A DNA stretch of 18,619 nucleotides, taken from assembly GCA_938036785.1 (NCBI GenBank), contig CALHWE010000005.1, positions 1 to 18,619 of the forward strand, written 5' to 3'. A program made the translations under genes and the position numbers. Every line of letters begins with the position of its first letter. Position 1 is the stretch's first letter. Below are positions 6,830-13,379 of the stretch, piece after piece. The notes beneath the pieces were generated by a model. The model saw nothing but the letters and a program-made list of their open reading frames with translations. It was not told where the DNA came from and did not search any database. The DNA is from an uncultured Candidatus Saccharibacteria bacterium (GTDB lineage Bacteria > Patescibacteriota > Saccharimonadia > Saccharimonadales > Saccharimonadaceae).

Positions 6830-7644
6830 GGCCGGGCCGCTCCGAAGTGTTTTTTGACGAGTTTATCGTAGCGGCCATCACGCTTCATTGCGGCAATGCT
6901 GGCGTTTACCTCAGCGAGTAGTTTGCTATTACCCTTTTTGATAGCAATGGCGTAATCCTCGTGCGAGAGGTTGCGTGGCAAGGCAACGAGCTGTGGGTTC
7001 GTGGCGAGGTATTGCTGAGCTGGCCCATCATCCATAATGGCAGCGTCAATCCGCCGACTGCTGAGCTCTTGCACAACACTAGCTGTCGACTGGAGTTGTA
7101 CCACGTGCGCCCCACGAATCTTGTGTGCCAGTGTATCGGCTGTAGTGCCAAGCTGTACGCCAATTCTCCTGCCAATGAGGTCATCACTAGTGGCAATTGT
7201 TGAGCCGGTCTTTGGTACAATTATCTTTTGCGCTGCAGTATAGTACGTGTGCGAAAACTCAGCATTCTTACGCCGATCTGGCGTGACAGTCATACCAGCT
7301 GCAATGAGATCGATTCGCCCAGCCTGTAGTGCTGGCAAGAGGCCATCAAAGGCGATCTCCTCAATTTGTAACGAACGGTTTGTGTCCTTAGCAATCTCCC
7401 GCACAAGGTCAATATCAAAGCCAACAATCTCCTGCCCCTGCTTATATTCAAACGGCTTAAAGCCAGGATCGGTGCCCAACACAAGTGTTTTTTCCAGACC
7501 ACTGCCGGCAGTCTTGGTGGTAGAGGCTGCTGGGCTCAGCTCAACATCCCAATACATATACCCTAACAAAATTACTGCCACAGCAGCGAAGCCCAGCCAT
7601 GTAAGCTGAGTGAGCCTGCGTTGCCGACGAGTCGATTGCGCCAT
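6826..7644 (-). CDS. Membrane-anchored amino-acid-binding protein (SBP family 3) of the ABC transporter
   Basis: This 272-residue protein is the extracytoplasmic receptor that captures the substrate. A basic N-terminus (MAQSTRRQRR) leads into one hydrophobic helix (about 13-32). There is no lipobox cysteine, so it is probably held by an uncleaved anchor. The family 3 binding fold follows: LVLGTDPGFKPFEY, IVGFDIDLVREIAK, GLLPALQAGRIDLIAAGMTV and a C-terminal AMKRDGRYDKLVKKHFG. I place the start at 7644, because the longer frame to 7680 would begin inside the -35 box. The promoter's -10 ends seven bases before this ATG and there is no Shine-Dalgarno, so the mRNA should be leaderless. Confidence 0.9.
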   Translation of the reverse strand: MAQSTRRQRRLTQLTWLGFAAVAVILLGYMYWDVELSPAASTTKTAGSGLEKTLVLGTDPGFKPFEYKQGQEIVGFDIDLVREIAKDTNRSLQIEEIAFDGLLPALQAGRIDLIAAGMTVTPDRRKNAEFSHTYYTAAQKIIVPKTGSTIATSDDLIGRRIGVQLGTTADTLAHKIRGAHVVQLQSTASVVQELSSRRIDAAIMDDGPAQQYLATNPQLVALPRNLSHEDYAIAIKKGNSKLLAEVNASIAAMKRDGRYDKLVKKHFGAARP

Positions 7645-7651
7645 GCATATA

Positions 7652-7680
7652 AGTATAAGCGCTTTGCTAGACGGATGCAA
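7652..7680 (-). promoter_or_regulatory. Promoter of the ABC transporter operon (leaderless type)
   Basis: TTGCAT (7675-7680) and TATACT (7652-7657) on the minus strand are exactly 17 bases apart. The predicted start is at about 7645, directly before the ATG at 7644. Its -35 lies four bases from the -35 of the divergent hsp20 promoter. Confidence 0.7.
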
Positions 7681-7684
7681 GTAC

Positions 7685-7713
7685 TTGTATTGTTCTATTT
7701 ACCGCGCTATGAT
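7685..7713 (+). promoter_or_regulatory. Promoter of hsp20
   Basis: TTGTAT (7685-7690) and TATGAT (7708-7713) are 17 bases apart. The predicted start is near 7720, giving a leader of about 28 bases with AAGGAGG (7735-7741) six bases before the ATG. No CIRCE-type inverted repeat is visible. Confidence 0.65.
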
Positions 7714-7747
7714 AAGAATACAAAAGCAACACATAAGGAGGCACCCT

Positions 7748-8188
7748 ATGAGTAGTCTTACAAAATACAACCCCTTTGAGGAATTGCGCGCATTGCAGCG
7801 GCAGCTGTTTGACAATCCCTTTACTACGACACTCAGCCAAGCTGTCGCAACTGACGTCTACACGGTGGATAATACACTGGTTGTTGAAGCACACGTGCCG
7901 AACTTTGCTGAGGATGACCTTGATGTAAGCCTTGACAATGGTGCGCTCGTCATCCGCGGCGAACGGCACGAAAAAACCGAGGACAAACAGCGCAACTACG
8001 TCGTTCGTGAGAGCAGCACAAGCTTCTGCCGTCGTGTACAAGTGCCAGATGGTAGCGATGTTGAGCAGATTAAGGCCCATCTGGAGGACGGCATCTTGAG
8101 GGTAACGGTACCACTCAAGCCACTACCTGCGCCGCAAAAAATTGCCGTCAAGAAAATAGCCAAGCACGATAAGAAAACGAAAAAGTAG
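7748..8188 (+). CDS. Small heat-shock protein, Hsp20/alpha-crystallin family
   Basis: This 146-residue cytoplasmic chaperone holds unfolding proteins without ATP. The N-terminal arm (MSSLTKYNPFEELRALQRQL) is followed by the alpha-crystallin domain from about ATDVYTVDNTLVVEAHVPNF to its closing strand GILRVTVPL. The C-terminal tail contains IAV, in the place of the family's I-x-I motif used for oligomer assembly, and ends in a lysine-rich run. The ATG at 7748 has a strong AAGGAGG site; the longer frame from 7610 would run across the divergent transporter promoter. It is monocistronic, with its own promoter and terminator. Confidence 0.93.
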   Translation: MSSLTKYNPFEELRALQRQLFDNPFTTTLSQAVATDVYTVDNTLVVEAHVPNFAEDDLDVSLDNGALVIRGERHEKTEDKQRNYVVRESSTSFCRRVQVPDGSDVEQIKAHLEDGILRVTVPLKPLPAPQKIAVKKIAKHDKKTKK

Positions 8189-8211
8189 TACAAACCATAG
8201 CCTTGCGCCAA

Positions 8212-8239
8212 CAAAAGCCGGCATATATGCCGGCTTTTG
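8212..8239 (+). terminator. Palindromic terminator after hsp20
   Basis: A perfect 28-base palindrome with arms starting CAAAAGCCGGC and ending GCCGGCTTTTG lies 23 bases after the hsp20 stop. The A and T runs at its edges would let it work in both directions, toward hsp20 and toward fusA. Confidence 0.8.
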
Positions 8240-8276
8240 CGCACTATTCACCATTTCTCGCGCTGAGACAAAATAA

Positions 8277-8305
8277 TAAAACACCCCTGTAATAGAGGTG
8301 TTTTA
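8277..8305 (-). terminator. Rho-independent terminator after fusA
   Basis: TAAAACACCCC (8277-8287) pairs with GAGGTGTTTTA (8295-8305), with one G-T pair, around a 7-base loop. The minus strand continues into a T-rich run. It lies 20 bases past the fusA stop. Confidence 0.8.
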
Positions 8306-8325
8306 TAGAGATGATATAAGAAGGC

Positions 8326-10419
8326 TTACTTACTGCGCTTCTCGATAATCTCCTGCGCGACGTTTGGTGGAACTTCCTCATAGTGGGCAAGTTCCATCGT
8401 GCTAGCAGCTCGGCCCTGCGACATCGAGCGGATGTCGCTAGTGTAGCCAAACATGTTTGCCAGTGGCACAATAGCCTTCACGAGCTTCGCGCCGCCCATC
8501 AAGTCTTCCATTGCCTCAATGCGGCCCCGGCGGCTATTGAGGTCGCCAATGATATCACCCATGAATTCCTCAGGTGTTGTCACCTCAACCTTCATCACTG
8601 GCTCAAGCAAGACTGGGTTAGCCTTCTTGATACCTTCGCGGGCAGCCAGGTGAGCAGCCAGATTGAAGGCGAGCTCGCTTGAGTCGACATCGTGGTAGCT
8701 TCCGTCGTACAAGGTCGCCTTGATGTCAACAACTGGATAACCAGCAATCACACCACCATCGAGTGTCTCCTTAATACCCTTCTGCACAGCTGGGCGGTAC
8801 TCTTGTGGCACCACACCACCCTTGATTTCATCGAAGAATTCGTAGCCCTTGCCTGGCTCGTTCGGCTCAAAGCGCACCCAGACATCACCGTATTGGCCAC
8901 GACCACCAGACTGCTTGGCGTGCTTACCCTGCGCCTCAGCCGTGCCCTTGATAGTCTCGCGGTAGGCGACTTGCGGCTCACCAACATTAGCCTCAACGTT
9001 AAACTCGCGCTTCATGCGGTCGATCAAAATCTCTAGGTGGAGCTCACCCATACCACTCATGATAGTCTGGCCTGTCTCTTCATCGGTGTAGACACGGAAG
9101 GTTGGGTCTTCTTCGGCCAGGCGCTGCAAGGCAATACCCATCTTTTCTTGGTCGGCCTTGGTCTTGGGCTCCACCGCGATCGATACTGGCGGCTCGGGGA
9201 AGCTAATCGCCTCAAGAGCAATCGGATGCGCTTGATCACACAAGGTATGGCCCGTGAAGGTACCCTTCAGGCCCACCACAGCAGCAATGTCACCAGCGCC
9301 CACGCTGTCGATCTCTTCGCGCTTATCGGCGTGCATCCGGACGATACGCCCCACACGCTCCTTTTCACCTGTCGTTGTGTTGAGGACGTAGCTACCGGCA
9401 GTCAAGCGACCACTGTAGACACGGATGAAGATTAACTTACCAACAAATGGGTCGGCAGCCAGCTTGAAGGCTAGTGCGGTCATTGGCTGCTTATCATCGG
9501 GCTGGCGGCTTACTTCGTCGCCAGTCTTGGGGTTTTTACCCCAGATCTCGCCAACATCAAGCGGGCTTGGCAGGTAATCAACCATCAGGTCAAGCACCTT
9601 CTCGACGATCACACCGCGGCCATCGCCACCTGTCACCAGGAAGAAATCACCAGCCAAGACACGTTGGCGCAGCGCTGCCTTGAGCTCGTCAATAGTAATG
9701 GCATCCTCACCTTCGTCGAGGAACTTCATCATTAGGTCGTCATCGGCCTCAACAGCGTTCTCAACGAGCAGGCTGCGAGCCCGCTTTGCCTTGTCGAGCA
9801 TATCAGCTGGGATCTCGCCCACCTTAAGCTCGTGGTCGGTGTAGTCATCATAGGTGTAGGCTTTCATGTCGATAAGATCAACCACACCACAAACATCCTT
9901 CTCAAAGCCAATTGGCAGGTGGATTGGGAAGGCCTGCTTACTGAGGCGGTTGTGGATTGACTCAATCGACTTGTAGAAGTCACCACCAGTCTGATTGATC
10001 TTGTTCACGAAGCAGATACGTGGCACACCGTATTTGTTGGCCTGACGCCATACGGTCTCACTCTGGGCTTCTACTCCCATCTTGCCATCAAAGACGGTCA
10101 CCGCGCCGTCGAGCACCCGCAGACTGCGCTCCACCTCAGCGGTAAAGTCGATGTGCCCAGGGGTGTCAATGATGTTAATCTTGTGACCCTTCCAGAAGCA
10201 GGTCACCGCTGCAGAAGTAATAGTAATACCACGCTCTTTTTCTTGGCTCATCCAGTCGGTAGTAGCACCGTCGCCATCGCCTTTCACTTCGCCAATCTTG
10301 TGGTTGATACCGGTGCGGTACAAAATACCTTCTGTCGTCGTCGTCTTACCGGCGTCGATATGGGCAATAATACCAATGTTACGAAAGTCCTTCAGAGGGA
10401 CATTCTTGGGGGTTGCCAT
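8326..10419 (-). CDS. fusA: Elongation factor G with altered guanine-binding motifs
   Basis: This 697-residue EF-G, normal in length, drives ribosomal translocation. Present are G1 AHIDAGKT (19-26), G2 in ERGITITSAA, and G3 DTPGHIDFT (85-93) with its catalytic histidine. Domains II-V follow, including GMGELHLEI and the domain IV stretch SGGRGQYGDVW. The G4 motif, normally NKMD, reads NKIN (139-142), replacing the aspartate that reads the guanine base. The G5 segment, normally like LVTCGSAFKNKG, reads LVTGGDGRG, so the SA(K) element is missing. EF-Tu nearby keeps both. GGAG lies before the ATG, and an extended -10 promoter lies 54 bases upstream of the predicted leader start. No rpsL or rpsG precedes it. 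Confidence 0.96.
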   Translation of the reverse strand: MATPKNVPLKDFRNIGIIAHIDAGKTTTTEGILYRTGINHKIGEVKGDGDGATTDWMSQEKERGITITSAAVTCFWKGHKINIIDTPGHIDFTAEVERSLRVLDGAVTVFDGKMGVEAQSETVWRQANKYGVPRICFVNKINQTGGDFYKSIESIHNRLSKQAFPIHLPIGFEKDVCGVVDLIDMKAYTYDDYTDHELKVGEIPADMLDKAKRARSLLVENAVEADDDLMMKFLDEGEDAITIDELKAALRQRVLAGDFFLVTGGDGRGVIVEKVLDLMVDYLPSPLDVGEIWGKNPKTGDEVSRQPDDKQPMTALAFKLAADPFVGKLIFIRVYSGRLTAGSYVLNTTTGEKERVGRIVRMHADKREEIDSVGAGDIAAVVGLKGTFTGHTLCDQAHPIALEAISFPEPPVSIAVEPKTKADQEKMGIALQRLAEEDPTFRVYTDEETGQTIMSGMGELHLEILIDRMKREFNVEANVGEPQVAYRETIKGTAEAQGKHAKQSGGRGQYGDVWVRFEPNEPGKGYEFFDEIKGGVVPQEYRPAVQKGIKETLDGGVIAGYPVVDIKATLYDGSYHDVDSSELAFNLAAHLAAREGIKKANPVLLEPVMKVEVTTPEEFMGDIIGDLNSRRGRIEAMEDLMGGAKLVKAIVPLANMFGYTSDIRSMSQGRAASTMELAHYEEVPPNVAQEIIEKRSK

Positions 10420-10479
10420 AGGGGGCTCCTTCTCTCCTTACGTGTTTTTTAGCATGAGTAATACAACTCTCAACGATTG

Positions 10480-10488
10480 ATTATAGCA
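10480..10488 (-). promoter_or_regulatory. Extended -10 promoter of fusA
   Basis: On the minus strand the sequence is TGCTATAAT. The predicted start is near 10473, giving a leader of about 54 bases with two purine-rich sites (AAGGAG and GAAGGAG) before the ATG. No good -35 is seen. The end of the pilin-like gene lies upstream without a clear terminator, so read-through is possible. Confidence 0.65.
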
Positions 10489-10545
10489 TGGATTGAATGT
10501 GGGCGGTAGAGTAATTATCACCCCTGATGGGTCCATCTGCTCCTG

Positions 10546-11070
10546 CTAGCCAGGGAGCCGTTCGCCGTTTTTTGACCACACCCCGTAGCGGTCTGGCGCA
10601 GTGGTGCGCATTGCTTGAGGTACGGCATCATACTCACCTGGTGGTAAGCCGCTTGTGTTGACATAAAGTAGCTTGTATTCGGTTTGCTGAGCATTGGTGA
10701 CATATAGGTAAGTGTTGCTGGTTGCATCAGTGGTACTACCCTGGGTGATACTAGGAAGCGTGGTAATGTAGGTCGGTACTAATTGACGCAAGAATGTGGC
10801 ACTATCGCGGCGCTGGTAGGTGGGGGTGGTACTACCAGCAGTCTGAGCAACCGGGTATGCACCATTTTTGGTATAGTAGCGATCAAGCGCTTGGCGCATT
10901 GCTGTGAGGTCGGCCACGCGAGTCCGCCCTTGTGCACCGGCTTGGATACGTTGGTACGAGACGAGTGTCAATGTAGCAAGGATGGCAATAATAACGATCA
11001 CAACAAGCAACTCTACCACGGTGTAGCCAGCGTGTTTTTTCTGTATTAGCCGATTTTTCATAGCGCTCAT
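10546..11070 (-). CDS. Type IV pilin-like (pseudopilin-like) protein with prepilin leader
   Basis: This 174-residue protein has a class III prepilin signal. A short basic leader (MSAMKNRLIQKKHAG) is cut after the glycine by prepilin peptidase. The mature protein starts YTVVE, with glutamate at position 5, followed by a hydrophobic helix. Then comes an amphipathic stretch, AMRQALDRYYTKNGAYP, as in pilins and GspG-type pseudopilins. The mature part has no cysteine, so there is no disulfide-bounded D-region. The start at 11070 fits the promoter at 11078-11106, whose -10 ends seven bases upstream; the longer TTG frame from 11106 begins inside the -35. A role in surface pili or attachment is likely but inferred, because no other pilus gene is in the window. 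Confidence 0.85.
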   Translation of the reverse strand: MSAMKNRLIQKKHAGYTVVELLVVIVIIAILATLTLVSYQRIQAGAQGRTRVADLTAMRQALDRYYTKNGAYPVAQTAGSTTPTYQRRDSATFLRQLVPTYITTLPSITQGSTTDATSNTYLYVTNAQQTEYKLLYVNTSGLPPGEYDAVPQAMRTTAPDRYGVWSKNGERLPG

Positions 11071-11077
11071 GCTTTGC

Positions 11078-11106
11078 ATTATACGAAGTGCAGTACGTTT
11101 GCGCAA
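11078..11106 (-). promoter_or_regulatory. Promoter of the pilin-like gene (leaderless type)
   Basis: TTGCGC (11101-11106) and TATAAT (11078-11083) on the minus strand are 17 bases apart. The predicted start is at about 11071, one base before the ATG, and there is no Shine-Dalgarno. Confidence 0.7.
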
Positions 11107-11112
11107 GAGCCA

Positions 11113-11142
11113 TTGCTGCCAACCTAGCTGGCAGTGTATAAT
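11113..11142 (+). promoter_or_regulatory. Promoter of the membrane-anchored unknown (leaderless type)
   Basis: TTGCTG (11113-11118) and TATAAT (11137-11142) are 18 bases apart. The predicted start coincides with the A of the ATG at 11149. The -35 of the divergent pilin promoter ends seven bases away. Confidence 0.7.
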
Positions 11143-11148
11143 GACACT

Positions 11149-12120
11149 ATGCTATCACGTGGATCATCATCCTCACCTCAATATCGACGCTCACGCCTAA
11201 CACCGCGTGGGTTGGCCATTCGCTTTGCTTTGGCTGGTTTGGCAGTTGTTGCTATTGCGGCAGGGATTATTTATATCGCAACTCGGCCGCACAAAGCCAA
11301 GGATACCGAACAACACACCGAGACAAAGACTGGCCCACGCGAGCAGCTTACTGCCACCAAGACGCTGGAACGTGCTAAGAAATACTTCAAAGGGACAGAA
11401 GCTGTTAAGTCATCACTGTCAACACCGGTCAAGGCCGAAGGTTCTCGCTTTTATTCTATCGCTACCGACCCAAGCAAAACCAAGAGTGCTGCTGCTACCC
11501 TACCCAAGGCTGAGGCTAAGCGCAACGTTACCGCTCTAGAGCACATGCTCGACTATGATCAATTCACGCGCTATGTCGTGCAAGATGGCGATAAAGACGG
11601 CCCGTACCTCGCAGACTTTACGCGCAGCAATGGCGACGTAACGTGCCAGATTAGCAATACCCCACTTGACCCAAATGACCCGAAAAACAAGGAAACTCGC
11701 TTTGTTGAGTTCAAATGCCTTGATGCTGCCGATTACAAAGACCTCGCTAAGCAGCAAGCTCCTCTCTACAACGCCTACTCGCCCGCTGCAAGCTCGAGCT
11801 ACAACGTCGGTATCGTCGGCACAATGACGGTGCGCGAGAGCAAGCTTGCCGGTTATCGCTTGGCAGAGATACCACTGGGCGGTGTGCAGCCTGAGTCCCA
11901 CCTCTTTAATTCGCAAGGGACGGCGCTGTTTTATCAATCGAGCGATGGGCGCTGGGTATTCTTCCAGATCCGCCAAAACGATATACTCACGTGCGATGTC
12001 TACAAAGTCCAGCTCCGCAACGTCAAGAAAGTCGACCTACGGCAAGTCTACGAAGGCGACAAATGCCGCGACCTCAGCAAAGGCGAAGTAGTGACGGTAG
12101 AGATGCCGAAGTATCAGTAG
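11149..12120 (+). CDS. Membrane-anchored extracytoplasmic protein of unknown function
   Basis: I do not recognise this 323-residue protein. A basic, serine-rich N-terminus of about 22 residues leads into one hydrophobic helix (about 26-45), then a lysine- and threonine-rich linker. A large region follows that should lie outside the membrane. It has four cysteines (166, 190, 282, 306) in two pairs, in DVTCQISN, EFKCLDAAD, ILTCDVYK and GDKCRDLS, consistent with two disulfides. The start at 11149 follows from the promoter, whose -10 ends six bases before it; the GTG at 11134 would precede the -10. It is divergent from the pilin-like gene across a shared 78-base promoter region. A link to the pilus or cell surface is possible but unproven. 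Confidence 0.75.
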   Translation: MLSRGSSSSPQYRRSRLTPRGLAIRFALAGLAVVAIAAGIIYIATRPHKAKDTEQHTETKTGPREQLTATKTLERAKKYFKGTEAVKSSLSTPVKAEGSRFYSIATDPSKTKSAAATLPKAEAKRNVTALEHMLDYDQFTRYVVQDGDKDGPYLADFTRSNGDVTCQISNTPLDPNDPKNKETRFVEFKCLDAADYKDLAKQQAPLYNAYSPAASSSYNVGIVGTMTVRESKLAGYRLAEIPLGGVQPESHLFNSQGTALFYQSSDGRWVFFQIRQNDILTCDVYKVQLRNVKKVDLRQVYEGDKCRDLSKGEVVTVEMPKYQ

Positions 12121-12213
12121 TGTCACGAATCAGCGTACATATCTATAGGCTAGCCAGTACTCGCTAGGGGTGGTTTGTGATTATATAGCTACTAGGGGTT
12201 GGAGTGACTCGTA

Positions 12214-12241
12214 TTACATAACCATCAATTTATTGTATAAT
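12214..12241 (+). promoter_or_regulatory. Probable promoter of the 166-residue gene
   Basis: TTACAT (12214-12219) and TATAAT (12236-12241) are 16 bases apart. The predicted start is near 12248, about 35 bases before the ATG. An AGAGGAA ribosome site lies at 12274-12280. Confidence 0.55.
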
Positions 12242-12282
12242 CAAATTTAGTAAATCAACTAAGCCAATTTTACAGAGGAAAT

Positions 12283-12783
12283 ATGGAAGCGCAACTAGAA
12301 GGCCCTATTACCAAATATATTGATCTAATCGGAAGAGGCATTGATGGAATACAGGAGCAGGTCGATAAAGCAACGAATGGCTTGGCATGCGAGCCGTTAA
12401 TTGAAGATACCGACGAAAGCTTCCTCGGTGCTGGTTCAACCGAATCGTACTGGTCGTATTACAGCGCAGGTCTCGAGCTGCAGTGGCGTAACGATATCCT
12501 TGTCGTTCTTTCTCTTTACCTACAGGATGACAGTCTTTATGAGGAGCCCTACATTCCACTCTCTTACAAACTACTAACATCAATATCAAACACAGCATCG
12601 ATACAGGAGGTCATTAACACGTTTGGAGATCCGGAGTTTGAGGGAGGACTCTGGGGGAGAAAGAATCTGCGATATAGACTGGATGCAGACAAGTTCATTG
12701 TCTTTCGGTTCAACGACAAAGGCACCCTATGGGCGGTTCAAATTGGCTTATATCGTATTTTGAGAAATTACAAGCCAGTTTAG
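12283..12783 (+). CDS. Unknown 166-residue soluble protein
   Basis: I do not recognise this protein. It is acidic to neutral, has no signal peptide or membrane helix, and ends with a likely beta-rich part: INTFGDPEFEGGLWGRKNLR, then KFIVFRFNDKGTLWAVQIGL. Such short standalone proteins are sometimes toxin-immunity or small-molecule-binding proteins, but nothing here decides that. It has an AGAGGAA ribosome-binding site, its own promoter and a terminator. It faces another unknown gene across a shared terminator. The codon mix is slightly more AT-rich than in the neighbouring genes, which fits an accessory gene. Confidence 0.65.
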   Translation: MEAQLEGPITKYIDLIGRGIDGIQEQVDKATNGLACEPLIEDTDESFLGAGSTESYWSYYSAGLELQWRNDILVVLSLYLQDDSLYEEPYIPLSYKLLTSISNTASIQEVINTFGDPEFEGGLWGRKNLRYRLDADKFIVFRFNDKGTLWAVQIGLYRILRNYKPV

Positions 12784-12805
12784 ATCAATATCAAAAAACT
12801 AACAG

Positions 12806-12836
12806 AAAACTCGTCGTTATCCTGACGAGTTTTTTT
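12806..12836. terminator. Bidirectional terminator between two convergent unknown genes
   Basis: AAAACTCGTC (12806-12815) pairs with GACGAGTTTT (12824-12833) around an 8-base loop, followed by Ts to 12836. On the minus strand the arm also runs into T-rich sequence, so it probably serves both converging genes. Confidence 0.8.
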
Positions 12837-12856
12837 GTTCTTCTTCGCATTTATAA

Positions 12857-13267
12857 TTACAATATCTGCCACCAGTGCTGTTTTGTCCTAGGTTTTGGAC
12901 GACGCTGATCTACAACATGAAGGCTCACTGGCCCTTCAATAACTCGCCAATTGACATAACTTTTCGGTCGTGGAGCAAACTCTCTGCCAAGAATTGTTTT
13001 CGTCGACTCTACCAGCTCATCTTCAGGTATCACAAGCGCTTCCTTCTTGCTTATGTGTGGATAATACAGATCGTAGCCATACGTGAAATGCTCGTCAATT
13101 CGTGTCGCTATTTTCGATATGCGATCTCGTATCCGTTGCATCCGCCCAGTAGGGGCGGCTTCGCCTGTACTCTCTACTGTAGCAGCAGCTACTTCTTTAT
13201 CTTGTTGGCTCACTTTCTCGTCAGCTGAACCGGACTGAACTGATTGTTGAGAAAAACGTTCATACAT
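12857..13267 (-). CDS. Unknown 136-residue protein with disordered N-terminus
   Basis: I do not recognise this protein. The first 40 residues are rich in Gln, Ser, Glu and Ala and look disordered. A basic helix (MQRIRDRISKIATRIDEHF) and an aromatic stretch (YGYDLYYPHI) follow, and the C-terminus ends in a basic run closing HWWQIL. No membrane segment or signal is seen. The ATG at 13267 has no Shine-Dalgarno. An extended -10 (TGATATAAC, core 13277-13282) lies nine bases upstream, predicting a leader of about three bases. It sits downstream of the rpoC terminator in the same direction, with its own promoter. Confidence 0.6.
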   Translation of the reverse strand: MYERFSQQSVQSGSADEKVSQQDKEVAAATVESTGEAAPTGRMQRIRDRISKIATRIDEHFTYGYDLYYPHISKKEALVIPEDELVESTKTILGREFAPRPKSYVNWRVIEGPVSLHVVDQRRPKPRTKQHWWQIL

Positions 13268-13276
13268 ACTACATCT

Positions 13277-13285
13277 GTTATATCA
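13277..13285 (-). promoter_or_regulatory. Extended -10 promoter of the 136-residue gene
   Basis: On the minus strand the sequence is TGATATAAC, followed nine bases later by the ATG. The predicted start is near 13270. A TCGACA about 19 bases upstream is a possible -35. Confidence 0.5.
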
Positions 13286-13331
13286 CATATTCACAATAAT
13301 TGTCGAATAGTATTAAGACCGTCTATGAAAC

Positions 13332-13359
13332 AAGAGCCCCACTAGAGAGTGGGGCTCTT
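13332..13359 (-). terminator. Hairpin terminator after rpoC
   Basis: AAGAGCCCCACT (13332-13343) pairs perfectly with AGTGGGGCTCTT (13348-13359) around an AGAG loop. It lies 20 bases past the rpoC stop. The T tract on the minus strand is short (CTTGTTTC), but the 12-bp stem is GC-rich. Confidence 0.75.
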
Positions 13360-13379
13360 CTGCTCTAGACTAGCTTTCC

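Noticed and set aside
7642..7750. CIRCE or other heat-shock operator at hsp20
   Set aside because: No TTAGCACTC-type inverted repeat or other palindrome was found in the divergent promoter region.
9994..10005. NKIN in EF-G as a sequencing error
   Set aside because: The frame is intact on both sides, and the G5 motif 120 residues on is altered independently, so a single base error does not explain the pattern. It was kept as a finding.
12164..12200. Repeated CTAGGGGT word upstream of the 166-residue gene
   Set aside because: There are only two copies of an 8-base word, 28 bases apart, without symmetry or promoter-linked placement strong enough to call an operator.
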